From Elymus sibiricus (Eukaryota > Streptophyta > Magnoliopsida > Poales > Poaceae), in assembly GCA_039707655.1 (NCBI GenBank), contig CM077664.1, positions 198,146,195 to 198,210,194 of the forward strand: DNA of 64,000 nucleotides. The letters are read 5' to 3'. Below, in pieces: positions 22,068 to 32,854 of this stretch (the stretch's first letter is position 1; each line of letters starts with the position of its first letter). The position numbers were made by a program, and so were the translations under genes. The notes below the pieces were generated by a model, which did not search any database, was not told the DNA's origin, and worked only from the letters and a program-made list of their open reading frames with translations.

Positions 22068-22690
22068 ATGAGGCGTCAAATCAGAAAGCTGCAACTTTCC
22101 CGCAGTATAAGTTGGAGGGACGAAGCAACCATCATTTCACTCTTTGCTGAAGTTGCTTCTGCCGTTGTTCTGCCTCATGTAGTCATGTGGGACGTGGTTC
22201 GGCTTGGTACATCACTGACACGTGGGACCGCATGTTAGCAAACCGTGAGGCCAACCTCCCTCGCCTTCCACACGGCAAAAGTACCTCCTCTTTACTAATC
22301 AAAACTAAGTGGTATGCTCAAGGGCATCCACAATGTGTAGCCAAATGGTAAAATAGATTTTGGCATAGATGGGAACCATTGTGGAGGGTGCTGCGAAAGC
22401 CAAAAAAAGAGGGAACCAAAACTCGGTGGTGCACCGACGCCAAATTGATTGAAGGAATAAAAAAATGCAACCTCTCTCCTCTTTCTCCCTTGCATGGACA
22501 CATGCATAGAGCACAGAGTCTACTCCCTTTTACTATCACAAATCACAAAGAAATGAGGCGTCAAATCACAAAGTCACGGGCGAAGCAACCATCATTTCAC
22601 TCTTCGCTGAATCCGCTTCTCCATCGTCTTCTTCCAGAAACGACCTTTCCCGCAGTAAGCTGGACGGACGAAGCTATTGTGCTACATTTA
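22068..22690 (+). repeat. Two copies of a GAGGCGTCAAATCA...CTTCGCTGAA block, with a MITE-like insert
   Basis: GAGGCGTCAAATCA(G/C)AAAG and CGAAGCAACCATCATTTCACTCTT(T/C)GCTGAA occur near 22068-22150 and again at 22555-22620. Between them, 22318-22400 contains GGGCATCCACAATG and CCATTGTGGAGG in inverted orientation, as in Tourist-like MITEs, but ends are unclear. No coding region recognised. Confidence 0.4.
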
Positions 22691-22699
22691 ATAATATAG

Positions 22700-23110
22700 G
22701 AAATCCTGCATCTACTCCAACCTAGGAGTATTTTAAAAATTCATCTGTCTTTCCTATGACATCAAACACACAATCCTAATCCTATACTCCAATCCAAGCC
22801 ATTCCCATCCAAAGAGAACAATCCTATATTTTTGCGATTCCTGCATTTTGAGGATCCTGCAAATCAAATAGGCCAAGGTGATTCCGGCTGGTGGAGTGGT
22901 GGAGCCCAATGGTAACATCTCATTTGATCGTGACTGTGTTTCAAATTTAGCTCAGACATCCACGGCTACGCAACATTCACCAAGTAGTACCAGTTACTCA
23001 ATGGTTACAAATATAGTACTGGTACTTATTAGTGACAAGACCAAACGTACATAGAGCATTATATGATTTAAAAATTCTCGTATGTGCATCAATAGGCCGG
23101 CGAAAGCCTA
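22700..23110. other. Non-coding stretch
   Basis: 22735-22880 (CTACTCCAATCCAAGCCATTCC...CTGCAAATCAAATAGG) has the look of a short DNA-transposon remnant, but I could not find matching ends. Nothing else is seen up to 23110. Confidence 0.2.
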
Positions 23111-23129
23111 GATAAGCGGTACTACTGTA

Positions 23130-23560
23130 CTACTTGTTTGATGGTGTGTGCGAGACAAGCCGGGCACGTCCCAGCACCTTCCACGCCAAGAAGCTTCTCC
23201 ACGAACGTAGCGCCGACAGGGTAACAACATGACGCCGGTCCACATTCATGTCGAAGCTGATGTCACACCCTCCTCGTTGATGCAACCGCCGACAATTCGC
23301 CTCCTGGACTATCTTCCTCACAACGCCATCGGGGACGACCGTCTCCCACTCTGTTTCGTTGGGACATAGATCGATGAGCGGAGCCAGCCCCGAACTGCAT
23401 GCCGACATTTACGTTGGTTGCACAGGCTGGACGGGTCCCCGACGTGGAAGAGCCTTTCCGTCAGTAAACCGGTGCCCGTGTAAGGGTACACGGTCACGTT
23501 CGAGTCCCCTTGCGGCAGCTCGAGCTCGAACGACGTGGTCACATCGCATCCAATGGTCAC
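23130..23560 (-). pseudogene. Decayed minus-strand coding region, unknown product
   Basis: Two overlapping minus-strand frames (ATG near 23560, then a different frame ending at 23130) read as one coding region broken by a frameshift around 23400. The first part contains ELELPQGDSNVTVYPY. The second contains a Trp/Arg-rich end. I do not recognise the family. It is placed like the 24406-25404 gene: minus strand, immediately left of the tail block of the recurring module. A chance open frame is possible. Confidence 0.3.
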
Positions 23561-23599
23561 AGTGACACATTACTAAAATCGAAGTCGCTCACTCACAAA

Positions 23600-23747
23600 C
23601 CAAATGTTATGATTTACAAGTTCAAAATGAAAAGGCGGTACACTTACGCACGCCTGTCGCGGTCGCACCGCACCTTCACATAGTCGGTCCGGCACGCTGC
23701 AAACCCAAGGGAACGCGCCTCGGCTTGCCTTTATCATTGACATGTGG
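23600..23747 (+). repeat. Recurring module, tail block, copy at 23.6 kb
   Basis: GTTATGATTTACAAGTTCAAAATGAAAAGGCGGTACACTTACG...CCTGTCGCGGTCGCACCGCACC...GTCGGTCCGGCACGCTG...CCAAGGGAACGCGCCTCGGCTTGCC matches blocks at 25.85, 27.67 and 29.08 kb. Confidence 0.75.
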
Positions 23748-23749
23748 TA

Positions 23750-24152
23750 CTCCCTCCGTCCAGGTGTATTTAAGTCACCTAAGGTGGAGCGGCGCGACCC
23801 GGTGGCTGCGGATTCGAGGAGGCGAAGAGTCGGTCCGGGAATTCTTCCAATCACCGTGCCAATTTTTTCCTCATAAACCAAACGAAAATTAGCAATGAAT
23901 CCCTAATTAATAGGGTTGCCGTTTCAGCCAACCCGTGCATGCAAACTGGGGTCAATCCCTCCCCTAATCAACGTGTTCCTTCTCTGCATGCATAGGTCGC
24001 CATTTCCTCCACGCGCGTGGTTCAGCCTAAATTTTTGCTCGCTGATGAACGAGGCAATGAGGGGAACGAGGACGGAATTTAATGCATTGCACCTAAGCGT
24101 TTTGGGAATATCTGATTTTCGTAAGGTGACTTATACACCTGGACGGAGGGAG
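23750..24152. mobile_element. Stowaway-type MITE (403 bp)
   Basis: Terminal inverted repeats CTCCCTCCGTCCAGGTGTA...TAAGTCACC and GGTGACTTATACACCTGGACGGAGGGAG. A TA precedes the element at 23748-23749; the right-hand TA has changed to AA. It has no coding capacity and is inserted at the end of a module tail block. Confidence 0.9.
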
Positions 24153-24234
24153 AAACCACATGTGATCAAACCAAACTCAGCCATCCAACCGTTGACACCT
24201 AATTTTCATCGATACAGTATGCTTATAAGGCCGA

Positions 24235-24240
24235 TTTATT
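24235..24240 (-). terminator. Possible poly(A) signal of the 31-residue-repeat gene
   Basis: AATAAA on the minus strand, about 165 bp after the stop of the minus-strand gene at 24406. Short motif, so weak on its own. Confidence 0.35.
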
Positions 24241-24405
24241 ATATAAATATGTTTTTACATAGCAAATGATCCCAAAAAAGAACAACATAAAGAAAAACTA
24301 TCACTGCTCATGGAACGAGCCGGCCTCGTCGTCTTTGGCTGCCGGCGCGAACCTGCTGGAGCTGCCGACGTGTGTCTCTGCGGCGTGGTTGTCCTCGGCC
24401 TCCAG

Positions 24406-25404
24406 CTACTCGTTCACGCGGAGCGTGATGGCGCTCTGCACAGACGCGAGCACCGCCCGGTTCACATCCACGACATTCGGTTCCGCCTGCAGGAGGGCCT
24501 CAATGGCAGCGGCATCCGCGCGCTCCGCGTCGAGTTGAGACTCCGCCGCCCGGTTCAAGTCCACGACGTCCGGTTCCGCCTGCAGGAGGGCCTTGATGGC
24601 AACGACATCCATGCGCTCCGCGTCAAGTTGAGCCTCCCCCGCCTGGTTCACGACCATGACATCCGGTTCCGCCTGCAGGAGGGCCTCGATGGCAGCGGCA
24701 TCCACGCGCTCCGTGTCGAGTTGTGCCTCCGCCACCCGGTTCACGACCATGACATCCGGTTCCGCCTGTAGGAGGGCCTCGATGGTAGCGGCATCCGCAC
24801 ACTCCGCATTGAGTTGAGCCTCCGCCGCCCGGTTCACGACCACGACATCCGGTTCCGCCTGCAGGAGGGCCTCGATGGTAGCGGCATCCGCGCACTCCGC
24901 ATTGAGTTGAGCCTCCGCCGCCCGGTTCATGACCACGACATCCGGTTTCGCCTGTAGGAGGGCCTCGATGGTAGCGGCATCCGCGTGCTCTGCGTTGAGT
25001 TGAGCCTCCGCCGCCCGGTTCACAACCACGACATCCGGTTCCGCCAGGAGGGCCTCGATGGGAGCGGCATCCACGCGCTCCCCGTCGAGTTAAGCCTCCG
25101 CCGCCCGGCGCTTCTTTAGGATCGCCAGGTTGAATCGCTGGTCCGCCTGCACCATGGGGGACCCGGACGCCGGCACGAAGTCGACGTCCATCGTCTCCTT
25201 CGCCGTGGGGGCCTTCTGCGCCGTGACCTCCGCCATGAACATTGGATCGCCTTCCTCCTCGGAGCTCGACTCCAGAGGACTCGGGGATTGACCAGCCACA
25301 AAGCGAGCTTGGGAACGGAGGTCTATGGCGCCTACCGCCGCCGTGATTTCTGCGCGGCGCTCCGGCGTCAACATCTTGTAGTACGTGATCTTGCGGCGCA
25401 CCAT
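24406..25404 (-). pseudogene. Single-exon protein with seven 31-residue repeats, one premature stop
   Basis: ATG at 25404-25402 starts MVRRKITYYKMLTPERRAE. A Ser/Glu-rich segment (SPSPLESSSEEEGDP) and KRRAAEA follow, then seven repeats of consensus AAEAQLNAERADAATIEALLQ + AEPDVVVVNR, then AVLASVQSAITLRVNE and a stop at 24406. Total is about 333 codons without introns. A TAA at 25090-25092 falls in the first repeat where the other copies have Gln (CAA), so this copy is probably truncated unless a downstream ATG is used. The repeats are Ala/Glu/Leu-rich and probably helical. Function unknown. The 5' side is GC-rich like a UTR, and an AATAAA lies downstream. It could be a real lineage-specific gene or transposon cargo. 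Confidence 0.55.
24459..25113 (-). repeat. In-frame 93-bp minisatellite, seven units
   Basis: Units begin CGGTTCA..(C/T)CACGACATCCGGTTCCGCC about every 93 bp (near 24459, 24553, 24646, 24739, 24832, 24925 and 25018). The rightmost unit lacks one codon. The period is a multiple of three and the coding frame is kept throughout. Confidence 0.9.
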
Positions 25405-25719
25405 GGCTATCCGGCAAACTAGGGGACGGCTGATGCGGGCTAGGGGGTCGAAAGGTGGGAGAATGGGCTGGGAGGTGTGGTTTTGGGGCAGTGGTGACTG
25501 GCCGGCAAGTAGCTGGCGTAGGCCGAGCAGCGAAGGTTCCGGTGTGAACAGTGGTACCGGTGACGACCGGTCAATCGGTTTTGACTGTGCAGAGTTTGCA
25601 AAGCCGGACGACTAGAGCCTGGAGAGTTGTGGGGTGGGATGGGACCAGAGTTTCGGAGTTTGACGTCGCAGACGTCCGGACCTCCCTACCGGTCGGTCCA
25701 TGTGATTTGTTTTTTTGAG

Positions 25720-26060
25720 ATGCTGTAGGTGGGATTTGTATCAATGGATTGCTCGAAGCAGCAAAACCAAGTGTTACATACACAATAGGAGTACTTGAAG
25801 TATAGAAGTTCATTCCCTCCAAAAAAAGAAGTATGGAAGTTCAAAAGGAACTGACGGTGTACATCACACTTGTCGCGTTCGCGTTGCACCCCGACACGGT
25901 CGGTCCGGCACATCGCTTATCGAATGGAACGCGCTTCGTCTTGCGTTTTCGCTCGCTCGCGGGACCGCAGTTTAGAGCAAACCGACGGTAGGCAAACTTT
26001 CCCCCTCCATCTCCCCCTCCCCCGCCCGCGCCGGCTGAATTTAGAAGAGCGAGACGACTG
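25720..26060 (+). repeat. Recurring module, copy at 25.8 kb
   Basis: GGGATTTGTATCAATGGATTGCTCGAAGCAGCAAAACCAAGTG, then TTCAAAAGGAACTGACGGTGTACA, CTTGTCGCGTTCGCGTTGCACC, ACACGGTCGGTCCGGCACA and GGAACGCGCTTCGTCTTGC, then AAACCGACGGTAGGCAAAC. Part of the non-coding array. Confidence 0.75.
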
Positions 26061-26186
26061 ATGTAAAAAAACACACTAGAAGGGAGAGACGAGGAGGGAG
26101 AGATTGTAGCACGGATTCCAAGAAATTCGTTGAGAGTGTGAGGTGGGCCATGTGTTAATAAGCACTCCATACTCTAGTGCAGATGC

Positions 26187-26395
26187 CTCTGTCCTGGTTT
26201 ATTGGTCCCCTTCGTATTTTGTGTCAAATTTTGACCTTAGATTTAACTAAAATAATATTAATGCATGTCACCGAAAATAATATCATTGGAAACTATGTTC
26301 AAATACGAATCGAAAGATATAATTTTTTATGACATGCATTCAAAAAATTTGAGTTGAAATTATGGTCAAAATTTGGCAAGAAAAACAAAGGTAGT
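26187..26395. mobile_element. MITE with degenerate ends (Stowaway-like)
   Basis: CTCTGTCCTGGTTTATTGGTCC...GTGTCAAATTTTGACC on the left is mirrored by GGTCAAAATTTGGCA on the right, and AATGCATGTCA by TGACATGCATT further in. It is a foldback of about 210 bp. Clean TA duplications are not visible and the right terminus is eroded. Confidence 0.6.
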
Positions 26396-26429
26396 ACTAG
26401 TACTAGTACTCCTACTGCTATTGGACTGG

Positions 26430-27240
26430 CTAGACGTGTCGAAATCCTAGTAGAAAGCACATTTGCGAGAACAAACATTCACGTGTTTGAATACAAATTG
26501 GAAACCATTTTCTGTTTGAATACAAATTTATGTACGTGCTTGTAGATGGTATATTGTAAGTTGAAAAGCGAAATGAAGATTGAATGCCCTTTACATATGA
26601 TTTGCAAATGCTATGATCACCGGTTCAAATATTTGAATCCACTTTAGGTTGAATTCTAATATTTGAAACTTTTTTTAGGTTGGATTCAAGTACCAAGTGT
26701 CTTCTTATGCATAATGTGTCTCACACACCCAACATAGAGTGTTGTCACATTTTTTTCTTTGACGCACGCTCTCTCTGTATTGCGCACCCACTTGATCTCT
26801 CTCGATTTCATCTCAGGGTCTCTCTCTCTCTCGCACACACACGCATAGCGCCTCTCTTCCTCTTTGTGCATGTCACACATGATCGACCTCTTGAGGTATC
26901 GGGATTATATCTTGCTCATCAGGTCGCTCTTCGACACACGCCTAGGTCACTCTACCATGCATTAATTGTAACCAAGCCTTTCATCTATCTTTTTTAAGCA
27001 TACATTCATCTTTCTCTACACCCCTATGTACATCGGTCGATCGATCGATCTCCGGACCCACCCTAGTCCTCTTTCAATCGATCTACATCTAGATGGTACA
27101 TGACCGACTAGCGTACACACAAACACCCCCCCACTCTCCACCTCAGACGATCATTTCTATCATAGACACACACCAAAACCTTGATTTGCACGACACACAC
27201 ACGATCTCTCCACATCTATCGATCTCGTCAAGGTGTGTCG
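26430..27240 (+). repeat. Recurring module head and CT/CA tracts, copy at 26.5 kb
   Basis: ACAAACATTCACGTGTTTGAATACAAATTGG, TATGATTTGCAAATGCTATGATC, TTGAATCCACTTTAGGTTGAATTC and CATAATGTGTCTCACACACCCAACAT correspond in order to 16.7-17.1 kb. CT/CA-rich low complexity follows. Open frames here are composition artefacts. Confidence 0.5.
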
Positions 27241-27640
27241 GGTCATGAACCGAAGGGGTTTGTCACTACTAAGATGGGGAGCGACACGTAGTGGACGGCT
27301 CACAAAACCGACCTAGGTAACTATTTTCCAAGCAACTTACATAGTATAGTTACTACAGCCGGAACATGGTAAGTTGGACACCGAAATGCGGGCACGAATC
27401 GGGCACACCTCAATTATTCCTTCAAATAGCCGGACACCTCAATCAGCACACCTCAAATACATACAAAGACAGGCAACACACATTGTCCATCTACTTAATC
27501 AAGCGTTACACTTCACGAGTTGAAAAGGAAAGGGCGGTACACTAATTATACTGGTACATATGCTAGTATGAATAACTATTGTACATGTGGGCTACTAGGC
27601 TGGATATAGGTGAGGTGCCAACTTCATACTATACGCTTTC
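27240..27640. other. Non-coding stretch with a fragment of module tail
   Basis: 27505-27545 (TTCACGAGTTGAAAAGGAAAGGGCGGTACAC) is another short copy of the module tail. I see nothing else. Confidence 0.4.
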
Positions 27641-27870
27641 GGTCTTACGCTCTACAAGTGTTATGGTTTACAAGTTCTAAATGAAAAGGCAGTGCACTGC
27701 CAGGACACCTGTCACGTTCACGTCGCACCCTAGATGGTCGGTCCGGCAGGCTTCTGACCCAAGGGAACACAGGTCGTCTTGCTTTGTCACTGTCATGTGG
27801 GACCGCATGTGAGCAAAGGGCATCTGCGACGTTGCCACGCCCGCAGCTGACTACCCTGGCCCACAAAAAA
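27640..27870 (+). repeat. Recurring module, tail block, copy at 27.7 kb
   Basis: CTACAAGTGTTATGGTTTACAAGTTCTAAATGAAAAGGCAGTGCAC, CCTGTCACGTTCACGTCGCACC, GGTCGGTCCGGCAGG, CCAAGGGAACACAGGTCGTCTTGC and CATGTGGGACCGCATGTGAGCAAA. This copy precedes the plus-strand coding remnant at 28102. Confidence 0.75.
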
Positions 27871-28101
27871 CCCTCGCCCCTCGCTCGCGTGCGTCCCCCT
27901 CCCCCCCGACACCAGCTGCCCGCATTCATGCCGTCTGTCCACATGCCGCCTTTAAGCAGGCTTGCCACCCGAGGTACGAACTCCGGTGACTCATTGATGC
28001 ACCCGGACGCTTGGCCTCACCGGTATGCGCTACTTAAAGGCGGCAACACTCAGCTAAACTCCATACCAGAGCACATCCTCCTGCCTGGCACCACATCCAC
28101 C

Positions 28102-28407
28102 ATGACCGCGGGCGGGAACGCTCTGTGGGAGAGCCTGTCTTCGAAGATGAAGCTCGAGGTCACCGCCCTTGCTCAACCCGCCGCTCGCAATGCAATGCCG
28201 GCGTAGTCGGACGCGGACGTGGCCGCACAAGCGCCGGCCGCGCCGGTGGCCGAGGACAAGAGCACCGCCAGCCGCGCATTCTACGCGCCGCCGTCCAACG
28301 TTCGGGGGCGCATATGGCACGTGAACAGCGACCGACCGTCCATGTCCATCATCGACCTCACGTCCACCGGCACCGCCGAGGTTGCGGACTCCTCCGAGGA
28401 TGAGTAG
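28102..28407 (+). pseudogene. Short plus-strand coding remnant with one in-frame stop, unknown product
   Basis: ATG 28102 opens MTAGGNALWESLSSKMKLEV. TAG at 28204-28206 interrupts the frame, which then continues to a TAG at 28405 with NVRGRIWHVNSDRPSMSIID and an acidic end (VADSSEDE). The frame may extend upstream without an ATG. Alternating stretches look coding rather than purely compositional. No family recognised. The acidic Ser-Glu end recalls the SSSEEEG stretch of the minus-strand repeat gene, but that may be coincidence. Confidence 0.35.
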
Positions 28408-28869
28408 GGCATGGGAGGCGGCAGGGCATGGTGTCTCAAGTGGGCCGGTCCGTCTCCCATGTTCTACTCTTCCTCGCCGGAGACCGCACCTTTACTTGAC
28501 GGGTCTTGAACCCCGCTGCCGTTCATGGAGACGACAGATGGAGGACATGGTCGCCGATGTGGAATACAAAGGAAAGTGGACGTACGCCGTCACCGTAGGA
28601 TAGGTTTAGGGTCGGGTTTATTTTCTCTTTTTGTCCTAAAAGTTTGAAATGTACTGAAAATCTGCCGTGTTTGCATGAATCTCGTTCGGTTATATGAACT
28701 TTCACGATAAAAAGATATGTTGTATGAAAATATATTGAATAATGATTCTAATCGTATTTACTTGGTATTGTGGTTGTCATTGTTTTTGTATGTATAAACT
28801 TGGTCAAAGTTTAGAAAGTTTGACCCGAGACAAAGCTAATATGCGAAGTAAATAAATACAGAGGGTTTA

Positions 28870-29275
28870 CATACACAATTTCTCTTAGGCCCTCCAAAAG
28901 TACATCCACTACACATTCACGCATTTCACGTCTTTCTCTCGCTCTGTCTGTCAAACCAACTAAGCCAAACTCCCAGCATATCGCACGGGAAAAGACCCGC
29001 CCGCGTCGTTTTAGTCGGGATTTGTATCGATGGATCGCGCGAAGCACCAAAACCAAGTGTTACGCTCTACAAGTTCAAAAGGAAAAGGCGGTACACTTAC
29101 AGCATGCCTGTCGCAGTCGCATTGCACCCCTCACACGGTCGGTCCTGCACACCGCTCACCCAAAGGGAACGCGCTTCGGCTTGCCTCTTCACTAACACAT
29201 GGGACCGCAATTGGAGAAACCGACCATTCGCCAAACTCCCCCGCCCACCGTGCGAAAATTCCCCCCAAATCCCAA
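28870..29275 (+). repeat. Recurring module, most complete copy, at 28.9 kb
   Basis: Holds all blocks in order: TTAGGCCCTCCAAAAGTACATCC, CACATTCACGCATTTCACGTCTTTCTCTC, GTCAAACCAACTAAGCC, CGCACGGGAAAAGACCCGCCC, ATGGATCGCGCGAAGCACCAAAACCAAGTG, AAGTTCAAAAGGAAAAGGCGGTACACTTAC, CCTGTCGCAGTCGCATTGCACC, CACGGTCGGTCCTGCACACCG, GGGAACGCGCTTCGGCTTGCC and GGGACCGCAATTGGAGAAACCGACC. It directly precedes a leader-like GC-rich block (29280-29540). Confidence 0.8.
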
Positions 29276-29800
29276 ATTCAAATCCCCTTCGGCCAACTAG
29301 CCAATAATATTCCCCAAACCCCCCTCCCCCCGCCCCCCTCCACTCCATTCGCTACGCCAAACTAGCCCTCCCCGCCGCGCCGATACGTCGGCGCCGCGGT
29401 TCTTCGAGGGGACGCACGACAAACCTCTCGATCCCACAGTACTCTCTCGTAAACTGTCGTCCTCCAGCCACGCCGCCACCGTTGGTGACGTTCTTCTGGA
29501 GACGCACCATGGTCAGCTTCTTCCACGGTACGCGCATTATAGACTGAGACCCCGTGCATGTCGGAATAGCGCTGGATGTTAGCTGGCAGACGCTGTTAAT
29601 CTCACTGCTAGCCAAAATAGTTTACACTCAATATGCTCTGCTTAAAAAGCTACCTTGCCCTGTTCTGCACTCAATCTGCTTTGCTGAGATGGCATGCCAC
29701 GCCTGATTAGTTGCTAAAATATCCTACCATATTTTAGGACCATATATGTATTGTGAAGTAGATTGCCATGGTCTAGTAGCCAATCTATTAGGTGAAATAG

Positions 29801-31304
29801 TGATGACCCACAAGTATAGGGGATCAATCGTAGTCCTTTCGATAAGTAAGAGTGTCGAACCCAACGAGGAGCAGAAAGAAATGACAAGCGGTTTTCAGCA
29901 AGGTATTCTCTGCAAGTACTGAAAGTAGCGGTAACAGATAGTTTCGGTAGCAAGATAATCCGTAACAAATAACAAGTAACAAGTATGATAAAGTGCAGCA
30001 AGGTGGCCCAATCCTTTTTTTTTGAAAAGGACAAGCCGGAACGAACTCGTATAATAAGCAAAGTGTTCTCGAGGACACATGGGAATTTCATCTAGTCACT
30101 TTCATCATGTTTGTTTGATTCGCGTTCGCTACTTTGATAATTTGATATGTGGGTGGACCGGTGCTTGGGTGCTGTTCTTACTTGAACAAGCCTCCCACTT
30201 ATGATTACCCCCTCTCGCAAGCATCCGCAACTACGAAAGAAGAATTAAGATAAATCTAACCATAGCATGAAACATATGGATCCAAATCAGCCCCTTACGG
30301 AATAGCGCATAAACTAGGGTTTAAGATTCTGTCACTCTAGCAACCCATCATCTAATTACTACTCCACAATGCCTTCCCTTAGGCCCAAAGATGGTGAAGT
30401 GTCATCTAGTCGACGTTCACACGACACCACTAAAGGAAGCAACAACATACATATCATCAAAATATCGAACGAATACTAAATTCACATGATTACTTATGAC
30501 AAGACTTCTCCCATGTCCTCAAGAATAAAAGTAACTACTCACAAATCATATTCATGTTCAAGATCAGAGGGGTATTGAATAGCATTAAGGATCTGAACAT
30601 ATAATCTTCCACCAAATAAACCAACTAGCATCAACTACAAGATGTAATCAACACTACTAGCAACCCACAGGTACCAATCTGAGGTTTTGAGACAAAGATT
30701 GAATACAAGAGATGAACTAGGGTTTGAGATGAGATGGTGCTAGTGAAGATGTTGATGAAGATTGGTCCTCCCACGATGAGAGGATTGTTGGTGATGTCGA
30801 TGGCTTCGATTTCCCCCTCCCAGAGGGAAGTTTCCCCGGCGGAATCGCTCCACCAGAGAGCAAAATAGCTCCTGCCCAGGTTCCGCCTCGAGACGGCGGT
30901 GCTTCGTCCCGAAAGTCTTCTTCTGATTTTTTTTCTAGGGCAAATGGCTTCATATAGCAGAAGGAGGGGGTTGGAGGCCTGCCAGGGGCCCCACAAGCTC
31001 GGGGGCGCGCCCCCCGGGCTTGTGGCTTCCTAGTGGGCCCCCTCCTGGTAATTCTTTCGCCAGTATTTTTTATATATTCCAAAATAATTCTCCGTAAATT
31101 TTCAGGTCATTTGGAGTTGTGCAGAATAGCTATCTCTGTTGCACCCCTTTTCGGTCCAGAATTCCAGCTGCCGGCAATCTCCCTCTTCATGTGAATCTTG
31201 CAAAATAAGAGAGAAAAGGCATAAGAATTGTACCATAAAGTGAAATAGTGATCAAAAACATATTAATTAACAGTAGGAAATCACGATGCAAATTGGATGT
31301 ATCA
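29801..31304 (-). repeat. 3' LTR of the Athila-type element (1504 bp)
   Basis: On the minus strand it begins TGATACATCCAATTTGC and ends GTGGGTCATCA. The position matching the TATATAAA box of the other LTR reads TATATGAA, so its promoter core has a mutation. Confidence 0.92.
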
Positions 31305-31318
31305 ACTCTCCCAAGCTT
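31305..31318 (-). promoter_or_regulatory. Polypurine tract of the Athila-type element
   Basis: On the minus strand, AAGCTTGGGAGAGT directly abuts the 3' LTR start. Confidence 0.75.
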
Positions 31319-32850
31319 AGACCTTGCTTGTCCTCAAGAGAAAGCCGAAATCGATAATCATGACCACATGTTTAGAGAGAAAGGCGTCGATAAAAATAAA
31401 ATACGGACATGGAGCATCATGATATTTATTATAGCAGCAATATATCATCATAAAACATCTCATGAAAAAGTGTCAATTCAATCACAAGTTAAAGTATGAA
31501 CCATAAACCAAATTGAAAACTAACAAACTATGATCTCAGTCACTGAAGCAATTTCAATTCATCATATTATCAGAAAGAGTCTATGTAAGAGCTTTGTTTA
31601 GCAAGTTCACATACTCCACTATCATTTAGTCTTCTATGATTGCTGACACTCACGGCATACTTATGGAGCAAAAGTTTCAGTCAGACACATAGAAAGATAG
31701 GGGCTTATAATTTTGCCTCCCAACGTATTTACCTCAAGGGTAATGTCAACAATAATAACTCATGATCATCTACATCCAACTAGATATATATGCCTGGATC
31801 AATCCCCACCACATGATGCTTGCCAAGAGAGAAAATAAAAACGGAATAGAGGAGAATGCTATTGACTCTTGCATGAAAGTAAATACATAAAGTAAAAGAT
31901 AGGCCCTTCGCAGAGGGAAGCAGAGGTTGTCATGTGCTTTTTGTTTTTGGATGTGCAAACTCTTAATGTAAAGGAACGTCACTTTATATTGCCACTTGTG
32001 ATAGCGACCTTTATTATGCAGTCTGTCGCTTTTATTTCTTCACCAACACAAGATCGTACAAAGCTTCTTTTCCCTTACAATAAAAGATCATACATATTTA
32101 GGAGCAATTTTTATTGCTTTGCACCAATGACAACTTACTTGAAGGATCTTATTCAATCCATAGGTAGATATAATGGACTCTCATGGCATGAAACTGGGTT
32201 TAAGGGTTTTTGGATGCACAAGTAGTATCTCTACTTAGTGCGGAATTTTGGCTAGCAAAATATAGGGGGCAAGCACCACATGTTAGAGGATCCAAAACAA
32301 TATAACTTCTATGTGAATATAAGCAAACATAACTCATTACGTTGTCTTCCTTGTCTAACGTCAACTATTTGACATAGAATATTTAATGGGGGCTCACAAT
32401 CATAAAAGATGTCCAAGATAGTGTATTTATATGTGAGACCTCTCTTCCTTTACTACTTTTTCATGAATTGCAACAATGACCAATACTATGTTTGTCAACT
32501 TCCAACAAGTTTTATCAATTATACTCCTTTTATGTGAAGTCATCATTCCCCATGGGATTAGCATATGATCTTATTTTTTTATTCTCTTTATTTCTAAGAT
32601 TGGATCAACAAAAGCAAAACACTCAACTCAAACTATTCTTTATTATATAACTTTCACACACGATTACATAGATAGATAGATCACAAAGCAAGCACTCGAA
32701 ACTAAATCATACTAAAACTTTATTCTTCTAAATCACAAAATAACTAAGGATCGAACTAAGATAGATAATGATGATAAAAAGTGATGGTGATACGATACCG
32801 GGGCACCTCCCCCAAGCTTGCCAAAAGCCAAGGGTGGTGCCCATACCCAT
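31319..32850 (-). other. 3' untranslated interior of the Athila-type element
   Basis: AT-rich, with many stops in all frames. It lies between the last ORF and the polypurine tract. I see no coding region. Confidence 0.6.
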
Positions 32851-32854
32851 GTGC

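Noticed and set aside
24310..24771. Plus-strand ORF across the 93-bp repeats
   Set aside because: It is the antisense shadow of the minus-strand repeat gene. The minus frame covers the full array with a coherent start and end.
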